The notes beneath the pieces were generated by a model. The model did no database searches and was not told where the DNA came from. It saw only the letters and a program-made list of their open reading frames with translations. From Phymatolithon calcareum (lineage: Eukaryota; Rhodophyta; Florideophyceae; Hapalidiales), in contig OZ345373.1 in the NCBI GenBank assembly GCA_977006965.1, forward strand, positions 992,001 to 1,056,000: a DNA stretch of 64,000 nt, given 5' to 3'. This document shows, in pieces, positions 34,709-44,772 of this stretch. Each line of letters opens with the position of its first letter. The first letter of the stretch is position 1. The position numbers and the translations under genes are program-made.

Positions 34709-35223
34709 TTGAAGCAAATAAAGCAACACAACAAAAACACTAACAAGTCACCATTTCAATTAGGCGATTTTGTGTTTGTACGTGTTCCGGACGGCAAGAA
34801 GAAGAAGCACAAACTGCAGGTCAAATGGATCGGTCCTAGGCGAGTGACTGCAATTGTCAGCGAATTGGTCTGCGATGTAACAAGGATAGTGGATGGGAAA
34901 ACGGATCTGGTCAATGCCAGCAGAATGCAATTGTACCGTGCTGATGTTGATGGAAAAAGGCAAGCAATGAGCTGACGAAACAAACAGAACACTCTGAGAC
35001 TAAGTACGAGATAATCGAAAGACTCGTGGATATAGGAGAAGCACCAGATCGAATCTTCGTACAAGTTCAGTGGTCAGGTTTTCCGGACAAAGGTGATTGG
35101 ACGTGGCAGAAAATAGAAGAACTTCATGAAGATGTACCTGAAGAGCTTGCAGAATTTTTGTCCAACACACGTAAGAAAAAGCTGGCGAAGAAGGCCAAGC
35201 AAACATTGCGAATCAATGATTAA
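34709..35223 (+). pseudogene. Integrase C-terminus and chromodomain of gypsy 2
   Basis: 34709-34975 carries FQLGDFVFVRVPDGKKKKHK and VKWIGPRRVTAIV, the integrase C-terminal module. 35026-35223 carries DRIFVQVQWSGFPDKGDWTW and IEELHEDVPEELAEF, a chromodomain with its aromatic residues. A frame change separates the two. Confidence 0.7.
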
Positions 35224-35248
35224 TACGCGCTTCGACTGTGTGGGGCCC

Positions 35249-35421
35249 TGTAGACACGCAATGTTGCAGGAGTGTAATGTGCGACATTTACACTCTCTGT
35301 GATATCATAACGCCCCTGCCCATTTGAAGCGGTGATCCTGATCGCACCTTAGACTGGGTCTAAGAGATATCACACATTTCAAGATAAACCCTACCTTCTC
35401 TTTTCACTCTCAGTGATTACA
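35249..35421 (+). repeat. 3' LTR of gypsy 2
   Basis: 173 bp, same ends as the 5' LTR, with a few small deletions and substitutions. Confidence 0.9.
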
Positions 35422-35429
35422 CATCGACA

Positions 35430-36439
35430 AGTCCTGAACGAGCGCCCACCGGTATTGTACGAACGACATAACGCCTTGTTCACTTGGTTGCACGATGAGT
35501 GTGGCGCACCGGAGGTACTTGGAGAATCTGGCTCTGGTCATTCCACTGTTCGAAAATGAAGGAGCGAGGATATACTTGTTCCTCATTTTAGACGTACATA
35601 AATCTCTTTGCTCCCAACTCATGAAAACGAGTATTCCGAAAACCTTAGCCTGCATTTTTCCGATTCATTTCAGATTAGCGGATGCTAAAGCAATTTTTCG
35701 CAGGTGCACTCGGCGAAACATCCGCATAAAAGAATCGTACGGTGTGTGGAACTCGATGCCACCGTTCTCGGATATAACATCTCCGTTTATAATGCGAACT
35801 TTCCAGAACTGAAGGGGAATCCTTCCCCTAATTGAACATTGAACTTGGCGCTCGAACCATGGCATTCCATGAGCAAAAATACTCTTCTCACGGTCTGGCG
35901 CAACGACATCAAGCTCCTCTTACGATTTTTAGTTCCAAGAACCATGAATGGTGTAGACAAGTGAGCTCGCAAGAGGGCGTTCAGAGCTCCTGTGGATTGT
36001 ATGATAGTTTTTTTGCCTTCTGTTGAGAGTGTGGTAGATACTGAACGGGGAACTCGGTGTTTGGCGAAGAAGATGTTCGACCGCAAGTACTGTAAGAAGA
36101 CGTTCGAGGTCCAGAAATTTGCCTGCTGGGACTCGACGCAGCCATTCAATTAGAACGAGCGCCTTCGTCAGCCTTCTATGCCTTAACGTTAACAATCTTG
36201 ATAGTCTTAAACTTAGTCTTCTTGATTGGTTTCTGAACAAGGACCTATTTCACGCGAAGTGACGTGCTCGAGGGACTCTTGATTTCATCAACGTGCGCCT
36301 CTTGAACCATGCTGTTCACCTTTTTTGACTTGGAAAACGCTCTATATAGTCAGCAGCACTCTGCAGGACTTGTTCCTGATGCTACATTGGTGTATACGGC
36401 TGCACCGACGACTCGGCGCGCGTCTTTTTCTCGAGGCAT
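35430..36439 (-). pseudogene. Gene X, right-arm copy
   Basis: It starts with ATG at 36439 (PREKDARRVVGAAV) and continues through STSLRVK, KTKFKTIKIVNVKA, FWKVRIINGDVISENGGIEF and YILAPSFSNSGMTRARFSKY to VQYRWALVQDL near 35430. Several stops and frame changes interrupt it, but the word order matches the left arm. It lacks the 1.7-kb insertion of the left copy. Unrecognised family; function unknown. Confidence 0.5.
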
Positions 36440-36699
36440 GGCGAAGTGACAAGCAGATTTTCGTTCCTACCGGCGAACGATACCGTTTTAAGTTAGTAAA
36501 AGGGGTACTCCCTACCAAGAACGAAAGGTCTCCTTTCCGAATCTGGCGCTAAAAAACCGTTCTGCATTCTTTTCACAACCTTTTTTGAGCTTTTAAATCC
36601 ACCCTCAATTGAGGTTTTTCGTCACATAGACACTTGAGAGCTGTGAACGATTAACGATTGTCCTGCGTGGCACAATCCTTTCCAGTCTGCCGAGGACTA

Positions 36700-38190
36700 A
36701 CAGAAGCTCTTCCGGATAAATATCAATATTTCTTGAGGTAGTGCTCGCTCTTTTTCCGGAATGATCATCCCGGCAGCTATCCGGACATCTCGCAGTGTCC
36801 TACGCGAAAACGTGCTAATGAATCACCGTCTCGTAGGTATGGTCATCTTCCCTTTCGGAAGCAACCATGTGCCTGGGGAGTGTATCTCTGGACAAACGCG
36901 TTCCGAACACATGTCTTTGTGCGACGTTCCTTCAATCCTATTCGCAGACGACGTAATTCTCCTAGCGAAATCACCTTCCGCTCTGCAGGGATTGCTATAC
37001 AAAGCCACTCAATGGGCCCAAGAACGCGGGATGACATGGAACACGAAACCAGGAAAAAGCGAGATACTTGAATCGGATGAGACAGCGGGCGTGACATTCC
37101 AGCTGGCTAATAAGGCCCTCGCACATGTCGCGGAAGTCACCTGCCTCGGAGTATCCCTAGGACCGGAGGGGGTTACAGATACACTGATGTTGCAACGCCT
37201 CAAGAAGGCTAGGATCGCTCTGTATGAGCTCCGTGCACTAGGGGTATTCAAGAAGGGAATTGGCATACATAAATGCATCCAAGTATACAAGGCATTAATC
37301 CAACCGCGCTGGGAGTACGCTATGCACTTAACACCGTGGACAGAAAATGTCCAGAGCGCGGTCAAGGAAGTTGAGCAAACGTTTTTCAGACAAGTCTTCG
37401 GGCCACTGGCACGAGGAAAGACGGATAGACTTCGCCTAATATGTCGAATCCAAGCTGCTTCCCATCGACGGGAAATACTAGCTTTCAAGATGCTGAGAAG
37501 GACCATGGCGAAGAAAGAAGCGTTTCTGATGCAACCACCAGAGAGAAGAAATTCAGAAGAGCTTCAAGCCACAAGTAACGACATCACATCGATGGAAACC
37601 AGAGAACCGTTCGATGAAGCGTTGAAGCACATAATAGCGAACCAATCTGCAGAAGAACTCCGATCAGCATTCCTGACAAAGGAAGGAGAGAGCCTTGAAT
37701 CAAAGAGAAAGAGGAAAATTCCGTACGACAAGACAAGAGAACTCCCTGCAATACTCAAATTTCCGCAACTGAAACACAGGCAACTGGCGGTTCAGTACGC
37801 CTTTGGAAGATTTCCCCAAGTGTCTACCACACTGATGGCAGATAGATTCGGAAACAAAGTCAGACAGCACATGGAGACCCCGGATCGCAACTTGTCAGCC
37901 TATGAACTCAAGGAAGACGACAGAGCAGCAACTGAGAAGGCATTAGATGACCTTTTGCTCTTCAGAAAAAGCATCATCGAGAGTATGCAGCATGAAGAAG
38001 ACATGTACTGAAAGAAGAAGCGACGCCTCGAAACTGCTACGAAGAGCAATCAAAACAACCGAAAACATGCTAGGGTCTCAGATAGAATGCCAGACATAAG
38101 AGTAGAGCCGCCCTAGCGAGGGCAGCACCTGAGGAAGCCCTGCCCGTATATTCGTATGACTGCGGGGCTTTAAAAAATTGCAATAAAAAA
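36700..38190 (+). pseudogene. 5'-truncated LINE with RT C-terminal half
   Basis: A 416-codon frame (36761-38011) with ILFADDVILLAKSPSALQGL, the FADD catalytic motif of non-LTR reverse transcriptases, then RGMTWNTKPGKSEIL and the thumb, and VYKALIQPRWEYAMHLTPW. The upstream RT motifs and the endonuclease are missing, as expected of 5' truncation during target-primed insertion. The 3' end lies near 38190, after GGGGCTTTAAAAAATTGCAATAAAA. The truncated 5' end lies next to the palindrome end at 36634. Related remnants lie at 23062-25952. Confidence 0.78.
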
Positions 38191-38976
38191 CATGTCTTTG
38201 TGCATTACCAGAACTTGACGATTGAGATTTAAACGGATTTTTGTTGATGTGTCTGACAAACAAATTACGGCAGAAATTCTTCATTCCCCAAGTTGCGACA
38301 CATGGTACCTTTCAAATAAACTCTACAAATTACAACAAAAACCTGTCCGAACGGGCCGAATATCACATCGTCATATCCCTTCGATCAGATTCTGTTTTCC
38401 AAAAACGTGTGACCTGCAACCATGGCACCTGACGGACGATTACTTACTTTTCGAGATTACTTCCTGCAGGACCTTCATTGGTCTGCACACTCCCATGCCA
38501 TATTGGCACTGATCATACAAGCACTGTGCTCTTGATTGGTGAGGATTTCTGCACAATCCAAGGACGGGCAGACTCAGAGTTTCTAACTTGTCGGCACAAG
38601 CGTGTCGAACTTGAAGAAAGTGGCCTTCTTCTCAACACTGCCTCATGCATCGTTTTTCTCTCCCTGGAATCGCCTCCATCATATGCTACATTACCTGGAA
38701 TCGATCTCCTGCACACAAATTGCATTCAACCGATGAATGGCCTTGCCCGTAGATTTGTAACACTGTGAGGCTTTTAAGTAAACTTCAATTGAAAAAAAAT
38801 TCAAACTATGATCAAAGCTGGCGACTATAGAAGCAGTCATGCATCTGGAATAAAATAGAAAAACGTCTTTATTTCAAAGGACAATACCATTCAGGAAGCA
38901 CTCCACTATGTAATTTGGTCTCTTCACAGAAACAAACACGAGTAGAACAATATTGTCGTCCATGCAGCTTCGCTGC

Positions 38977-39324
38977 TCATTTCGACTTGTAGAGACAGTC
39001 ACTGAGGCGCACAGCGTCGTTATACGAGATGCAGGTCTGGAAGTTCAAGTAATCCAGCTCCCAAGAAACGGTCTCCCTGCCGCAACGCTGCAGAATTTTT
39101 CTGTGTTTCGAACTGAGCCTTTTGTTCGCACAAGCTTCCACGCGGTACAGACCCCAAATACTAAGACAAAGTTTGTCTGGATAACATTCCAATGTGGTGT
39201 GCCTGCTGCAAGAGTGGATAGCAGTCGGTGCGAGTTGATAAAATTTGTCAAGGCAAGCAGCGTTTCCAAAAACGACGAGGTAGAAGAGTGAGACGATGAG
39301 CATGACCTTCTTGGTGAACTTCAT
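38977..39324 (-). CDS. Small secreted cysteine-rich protein
   Basis: A 115-residue protein starting MKFTKK with a hydrophobic core (VMLIVSLFYLVVF) and a small-residue cleavage site at about residue 22, a good secretion signal. The mature part of about 92 residues has eight cysteines, suggesting four disulfides, and the segments CYPDKLCLSIWGLY and NFQTCISYNDAV. I do not recognise the family and no function is claimed. A frame-damaged copy lies at 1872-2218 in the other arm of the duplication. Between the copies the protein is better conserved than surrounding DNA by eye. The start is the first ATG before the signal. Confidence 0.7.
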   Translation of the reverse strand: MKFTKKVMLIVSLFYLVVFGNAACLDKFYQLAPTAIHSCSRHTTLECYPDKLCLSIWGLYRVEACANKRLSSKHRKILQRCGRETVSWELDYLNFQTCISYNDAVRLSDCLYKSK

Positions 39325-40650
39325 TGTAAAAGTTTTGACTTTAGAGACCTTGTGTTTGATCGAGAATGTCTAAGGATGTCTTGGCGATCCATCTTAAGTA
39401 TCCTGTCGGCGCGGGAAATTCCTAGGTGATACATAAATTTTCAATATGTGTAGACGCGCTGCATGTGTTGTATGCAAATGTCGCAAGCACTGCAACAATG
39501 CCTTAAGAAAAGGTGTGTCCCTAGTTTTATCCTTTGTGAACGGCGAATCGTGGAAGGTCATAAGCCCGTGCACGAGTTTTGTAGACTGCATGTTTGCTTT
39601 CTAAAATCTCCATCCTTGGTTCTATCGCCAAGACAGTGGCAACGTTGCCACGCAGTCTGAAGGGAGGGCTTACCCTTTGAAGCGCCGCTGAATATGAGCC
39701 AGGACGCGTCGGGGGCAGCTTCGAGTATCGAAATTGCTCTTCAAAGTCCTTGTTGTCACAACATTTTTTGTAAGCCAATGCGTCATCAGTGTATGCGAGT
39801 CTTAATAATCTTCTTGACGATCAGGAGTGTATACCTAGTCCGATGATCGGGGTACGATGATCAAGGCTGTTTTCAACTCGTGCGACCACATGACGTAATA
39901 GAGATGGGCAAACGTGACGATTCCTGATAACAGTGCCACTTCCGCACACGTGTCCCAAGTCGTTCACGCCTCACGGCCCTTTTACATTGCTGCACTGTAC
40001 AGTATTGACACCTATCGAGAATGTGGAAATATGTGAATAATTTTTGCAAATTGTTACAAGTGAGAAAGATCATCTTTTTCCCCTCTACAAATGTACAAGA
40101 ATTACAGTGAGAAACACATTTGATATGCACTCCTCGCGGTGGTCAGCGTGTTACATCTCGCTGCTGTCTCGTTGTACTCCGGCTCGTTGAAGCGTCAAAC
40201 ATGATCATCTTGCTGTATGCTGCAACGAGCCTAAGAACACGAAAGAGGTGATAGAATCGTTCATCGCTCTGTTGGATTCAAGTTCAATGGAAAAATATTT
40301 TGCTTTATAGTAATTGGCACTCTGATTCATGAACCCTGAAGAACAACACGCCAATATCACGAAGCAAAAAAATTTTGGTTCACTTTTTTCTCTATCTACG
40401 GGTCGGTGGCTCAATAAAATAAAAATGTCTTTTACGTGCCGAGAATAAGGCATACTCAATTTTACATGAAAGTAATTTCCTTCAAGTAGTACGAGATACA
40501 GTACAGCAATTGTTGATGATCATCTACGAACCAACTACAATGCCATTTGAGCAGCAAGGGCAATGTACGAGTAGTTAACTGAAAGAGCCATTAAGAGCTA
40601 CTTGCGTTGCTGCGCCTGCTCCAGGAGACCGAGATCTGCTCGGCTCCATT

Positions 40651-41011
40651 TGTCAACCGGCTGAGGGGGTAGACTTGCCGATGATCGGCTTCCTCTTGCA
40701 ACTGATTGCTTCTATGTCATCCCTAGGGATGACATAGAATATTGATTGCTTCTATGTCATCCCTAGGGATGACATAGAATATTGATTGCTCTATGTCATC
40801 CCTAGGGATGACATAGCAGCTTTGATAGGACACTCGTTCGAAATCCTTATTTTCCACTTGTTTCTCAGCCGGTTGACAAGCGTGTTGTGCACCGTACTCT
40901 CGGGATGACAATCGCCCTCAGGCCATGATATTCGGACCTCGGCTGCGCCTCGGTTGAATATCATGCCCTCGGGCTCATGTCAACCCTCGCAGCCGGTGCA
41001 CAACCCCCACA
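40651..41011. repeat. Left terminal direct repeat
   Basis: Shares its start, a middle part (CTCTTGCAACTGATTGC) and its last ~145 bp with 42218-42541. The last part is hairpin-rich (GTTGTGCACC...GGTGCACAAC and GATATTC...GAATATC). It also contains three copies of a 22-bp perfect palindrome that the right repeat lacks. Confidence 0.75.
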
Positions 41012-41032
41012 TGTCATCCCTAGGGATGACAT
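40714..41032. repeat. Four copies of a 22-bp perfect palindrome
   Basis: ATGTCATCCCT followed by its exact reverse complement occurs at 40714-40735, 40754-40775, 40793-40814 and 41011-41032. The first three form a tandem array with spacing of about 40 bp. The fourth sits exactly at the junction between terminal repeat and interior. Palindromes of this kind are typical recombinase or DNA-binding protein sites; that role is inference. Confidence 0.85.
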
Positions 41033-41334
41033 ATAGGGCAAGACAAAATCCTATCTTTTGAGTATGTTCTAAGGGTACACCTGGTCTCTCAGGAAGAGCT
41101 GGAAATCAATATACTTCATTGAAAAGACAAGCTGGTTCCAATTATTCCCTCCAGGCACCAATCACTCTCAGATAATTAGCTTCGAATCTCGACTTTTCTT
41201 TAGTTGAATATCATTCCCTTCGTGGTCATGTGGCACAGATGTCCTCGGCGGAGCATCATCAATCACCAGAGCGTGTTCAGCAACCGGAGTTGTAAACAAT
41301 ATTGCAATCTATTTTTATTAAAACTAGGTCGATG

Positions 41335-42128
41335 AACATGAGGTTGCCGATTCATCTGGAGGTCCTTTGCTCGGGCAATTGAAAATCGGACCGCTTAGCA
41401 GCTTCAGATTGTAGCCCCACTTGTCCGCAAATCATCGTTGGATGCCGAGAACGTACCCCATCGTGGACGGTTTCACCTCCTTGTCTGTCTGATCGCTTCT
41501 ATAATTCACTACAAACTCGAGCAGGTGATAGCGCACTCTTCTTAGCTGGTCTTCCGTGCAGTTGGTCCATCCCTGGGGTAAGAATGTTTTAAACCCATCA
41601 AAGAACAGAATCAGTCGCGCCATCTCAAACTTGCGCTCCAAACTAGACTCTTCTCCGTTCCGGCACAAAAACCCCGCGAGGGCGCGCATGGAGTACTCGT
41701 AGGTCTTTTCTGCGTTTTCAGGAACACGAACACCCAAGAATTGCTCCGCCTCTTTTGTGTGGTGCATAGGCGGCCCTAGTGTGATGCTCAGCGTACGTGT
41801 CTCTGCGACTTCTGCGGACGGTGCGAATGCAGGCGGCACTGGGACCGGATATGAGCTCAGCGCTGATGCGGGGCGGAAGCATTCCCTGGATTTGACGGCG
41901 AGAATGGAGCTACGAGATCCGCGTGCCCCGGCCTGCCGCCAGTGAGCTTTGAGGGGTTAGTGTTCGCGGTAGCAGCGGGATCTCAGGCTCATGTGGCTTG
42001 GGAGTCGCGAAGGTGGACGCTGATGGGTGGAGGGTACCATTCTCCGCTTCACTGTCCGACCATTCGGAGTCAATAATCTGGTCCAGGAGAGCTCCGGTCG
42101 CCGCAGGATCGTGGGTTCTTTTCTCCAT
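41335..42128 (-). pseudogene. Tyrosine-recombinase-like protein (Crypton/DUF3504 type), broken
   Basis: An ATG at 42128 opens an acidic N-terminal part (IIDSEWSDSEAENG). A frame change between 41840 and 41910 leads to 41432-41839, with TYEYSMRALAGFLCR, LLEFVVNYRSDQTDKEVKPS and TMGYVLGIQR. After one TGA the same frame continues with FADKWGYNLKLLSGPIF. The pattern (helical core-binding domain, KPST, GIQR) is that of DUF3504/Crypton-like tyrosine recombinases. The catalytic C-terminal domain with R-H-R-Y is missing, so this is non-autonomous. Confidence 0.55.
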
Positions 42129-42217
42129 AGCGTCAAGGTAGACACTGTTCTGGTTTGTCAACTACATAATTTGGCTCCGAGGGAGTAATGCCGTAGCGCT
42201 GTGCGGATGTGAGGAGT

Positions 42218-42541
42218 TGTCAACAGGCTGAGGGGACAGACATTTGCTTTCTCTTGCAACTGATTGCCGATGTGAAGAGTTATGGCCCCTCAGAAGTGTT
42301 CGAGACCTAACTGAAAATTACGTACTACATCCACATGCCGAAAAGAGTAGGCATACAAACTCACGATTTCTGTGCGGATGTGAGGAGTGCAACCTCAGCC
42401 GGTTGACAAGCGTGTTGTGCACCATACTCTCGGGATGACAATCGCCCTCAGGCCATGATATTCGGACCTCGGCTGCGCTTCGGTTGAAGTTCATGCCCTC
42501 GGGCTCATGTCATCCCTCGCAGCCGGTGCACAACCCCCACA
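42218..42541. repeat. Right terminal direct repeat
   Basis: Same ends as the left repeat. Its middle differs: the palindrome array is replaced by other sequence, and an 18-bp word (TGTGCGGATGTGAGGAGT) just outside the repeat at 42200 recurs inside at 42371. Confidence 0.75.
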
Positions 42542-42567
42542 TATGATTCGGGTGTGCTTTCATGCAG

Positions 42568-42735
42568 ACAGTCGACTGAAGCTGTCAGGACGACTGGAAT
42601 TGCCCGACTGCCAGTCGTTTTTCAGTCGTCCACAAAACTGCTTACGCAGTCGCTGCAAGGACTGTTTGCCGTGAAAGACTGCCAAAACCAGTCAAAATAA
42701 CACTGGTTCAACTGCTTACACTTCGAGAGCCGACC
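42568..42735. repeat. CAGTC/GACTG cluster, left part
   Basis: Ten CAGTC or GACTG pentamers in about 165 bp, in both orientations and with irregular spacing, opening with CAGTCGACTG. CAACTGCTTACAC is shared with the right part. Confidence 0.75.
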
Positions 42736-42821
42736 CATCTCAGATTGAAGCTCGGGTGATAGCTCATCCTTTGATGATCATGAGAACATAAGCGAAGGAT
42801 TGTAGCGCAACGAAATGTATC

Positions 42822-43127
42822 TCAGGTGCAATGATTATTGACAAAGGTAGCTTCACTTAAGCAGAAATCCAATGCAATCCTTTGGTGATGTTTCTTTCTT
42901 TCTATACTGCAGAAGACGTTAACCAGAGTTAACAATCTGGGGTTGTCAAGCAACCCCTCATTGTTCACGAATTTGAGTGCTTCAAGCGGTTTCTCCCTAC
43001 ATAATTCCTCTACCGTTTTAGGGCCTACTCTACCAATAGTCTGCCGTCTTGATAAAGCACGCCCACTGCAGCGAAGAAATAAGTGATCAACAGTTTCTTT
43101 GGTTCCACCTGGACAGGCCTTGCACAT
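42822..43127 (-). pseudogene. LINE C-terminal zinc-binding fragment
   Basis: 101 codons with CKACPGGTKETVDHLFLRCSG, the zinc-binding C-x-x-C...H...C motif that ends many non-LTR reverse transcriptases, then a C-terminal tail. The 3' flank (about 42770-42855) recurs in opposite orientation at 58900-58985. The fragment lies between two CAGTC-rich clusters. Confidence 0.65.
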
Positions 43128-43429
43128 GGGGTCGTATTCCGCCGAGCCATCTTCCTTCCGGTGAAAAGCTGCTACCAGCGAGCAGCATTCTGCGTTCTAG
43201 TAATGCAGACACGCGCGCGGGTCCTGGATGTACTCAACAAGCAGTTCGGGCATGAAAATGAGCTCCGTGACCATTTCTTTCTATGTTAAGTGCAGTAATT
43301 CCCTCCTTCTATTATTGGAATGGCAACATTGAACGACAACATCGTTAGCGATTTAGTGCTTCCATCGAAGCGCGCATCCAATGACCGTTGACGCTGCCGC
43401 TCGTAGTGTCATACTATAATATTTGATAA

Positions 43430-43725
43430 TTCAGTCGACTGTCCAGTCGACGTCCAGTCTTCAGACCAGTCGTTGGTATCTTCTCAGTACAGTTGACTGC
43501 AGGTCGTCTTCACAACTGCTTACACAGTCACCTCTCACAACTGGCAGTCTTCTGGACGATTGCCCGGACAATGTCCAGTCAACTGCAACTCGTAACTCGA
43601 CTGCTTATGATGAGTTTTACAGGACTGCCAGTCTCTTGGCAATTGACTAAAATCACCATCTTCTACGACTGCCTTCGACTGGATTTGGCAGTCTTGAGCT
43701 GTCTCAGTCGTCTCACATGTGTACA
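43430..43725. repeat. CAGTC/GACTG cluster, right part
   Basis: Sixteen CAGTC or GACTG pentamers in about 295 bp, opening with CAGTCGACTG like the left part. Spacing is irregular, so it is not a simple tandem repeat. Copy A has unrelated DNA at this position. Confidence 0.75.
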
Positions 43726-44103
43726 GTATACAGATAATGCCACGTATTCATAATCCGGAAATACATAAACACATATATGCCGCATATATGCAGAGAGTGA
43801 GGAAGTCAGGTGGACTTCACGGAGCTCAGTAACGTAAAGTTGCAGAACTCTGCTGTCCCTTTATATCTACGCGTGGCATAATCACTACCGTTACTGTGGC
43901 CAACCTAAGTGGAGCTTTGATGCGATCGAAAACGAAAGCTCCACTTACATTGGCCACAACAATTGTCGTTTTTTAAGTGCATGGGAACTTGGGTTGTGGC
44001 TACGCGCCCCTGTACGCTTAGTTGTGTTATGCTACAATGTCCGCGAAATGCGCTACCGAGCTTTGCCGCCAGACGCAACCAGTAGTCTTCAACTTCCTGG
44101 GCC

Positions 44104-44466
44104 TTGGACAAAGGACTGAAATGGTTATTGTTTTACCGTGGTTTTTCCGTTGGCGGTAAGAAGGGATTACAGTGCATCATATGTGAAAAGAGCAGTGAAG
44201 GAAAGAGCCCAGATGTTCTGGCCGTCTTCGTGGACTCGCAGAGCGTGGAAGCGCCGTGTTTTCTTCTTTTGGCATCTAGAGTTCCTTTGTGGAGAAATTC
44301 TATTCTGACGATGTACTTTGGGACTGGTGCTGTGGTTGAGCTTATCGTGTTGCAACGTATACTACGGTCTATGAAGATGGATCAAGAAACGGAATATGAA
44401 TGCAAAAGACTTACTCTGGCTTTCACAGGGAGAAAAATTCGGATTAAGGAGATAATAGAAGGCTAG
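44104..44466 (+). CDS. Hypothetical protein in copy B, doubtful
   Basis: 120 codons from an ATG. The central part GLQCIICEKSSEGKSPDVLA and VFVDSQSVEAPCFLLL has a counterpart in copy A near 20810-20940, but there an insertion and stops split it between frames. It could be a real small gene lost in copy A or a chance frame. No domain or signal is recognised. Confidence 0.25.
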   Translation: MDKGLKWLLFYRGFSVGGKKGLQCIICEKSSEGKSPDVLAVFVDSQSVEAPCFLLLASRVPLWRNSILTMYFGTGAVVELIVLQRILRSMKMDQETEYECKRLTLAFTGRKIRIKEIIEG

Positions 44467-44591
44467 TAGAGAGATGAGTATGGAAAACAGTGAGAATCTG
44501 CCCTGTTACTCAAATTGAGGCTTTGGGAGCTTTTAAAATAAATCAACATATATCCGAATCGAATTTCGAGCGGCAGGCAGAGAAGAAGGAG

Positions 44592-44772
44592 AAGAAGAAG
44601 AAGAAAATTTTATTATAGTGTTACCAATGCATTTGCTGACGCTTGGGGCAACACTTCTGGCGAGACACTAGGACTCAATCGGAACCCAAAAGCTCCATTT
44701 CGCTAAAAGTGACATAGTCAGAAAAACTCCAAAACCTACCTCTGGTCTCACAGAAGAGGTCTCGAGGGGAAA
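44592..44772 (-). mobile_element. SINE-like element with 15-bp target duplication
   Basis: It matches 3768-3965. The 15-mer GCAGAGAAGAAGGAG stands on both sides (44577-44591 and 44773-44787). Copy A has a single related site at about 20965. On the minus strand it ends with AATAAAA and a TTC-rich tail. Long target duplications of this kind are the mark of LINE-driven insertion. Confidence 0.75.

Larger units (their letters stand above)
30476..35421 (+). mobile_element. Ty3/gypsy retrotransposon 2 (chromodomain type), internally deleted
   Basis: LTRs of 180 and 173 bp with TG...CA ends, flanked by the 4-bp duplication CATC (30472-30475 and 35422-35425). It lies inside the right arm of the palindrome and so is younger than it. 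Protein pieces match gypsy 1 (for example YTDHRNLLFAF versus YTDHRNLLFVF), so both belong to one lineage. The front half of RT is missing and the catalytic site is altered, so this copy is non-autonomous. Confidence 0.9.
26618..36634. repeat. Long palindrome with two genes per arm
   Basis: The ends are inverted: the left end starts AGTGTCTATGTGACGA and the right end finishes with its complement. Both carry CCTCAATTGAGG just inside. Without insertions each arm is about 1.5 kb around a centre at 29800-30185. 26618-27225 plus 28925-29800 pairs with 36634-35426 plus 30475-30188. The left arm is interrupted at 27225-28925, the right arm by gypsy 2. Each arm carries decayed gene X pointing inward and gene Y pointing outward, tail to tail. 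Confidence 0.85.
40651..42541 (-). mobile_element. Element with terminal direct repeats and a tyrosine-recombinase-like ORF
   Basis: 1.9 kb absent from copy A, where the same flanks join at about 15228 (CGGCTCCAT then ATGATTCGGG). Each end carries one copy of a 320-360 bp repeat in direct orientation, starting TGTCAAC and ending CCCCCACA, so it looks like a pair of LTRs. The interior encodes a protein on the minus strand with features of the Crypton/DUF3504 tyrosine-recombinase N-terminal region. No clear target duplication is seen, as expected for tyrosine-recombinase insertion. Two independently inserted MITEs flanking unrelated DNA is the main alternative. Confidence 0.6.

Noticed and set aside
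40714-40814. A CRISPR-like array
   Set aside because: The repeats are 22-bp perfect palindromes spaced by near-identical short AT-rich linkers in a eukaryotic transposable element. There are no unique spacers and no cas genes.
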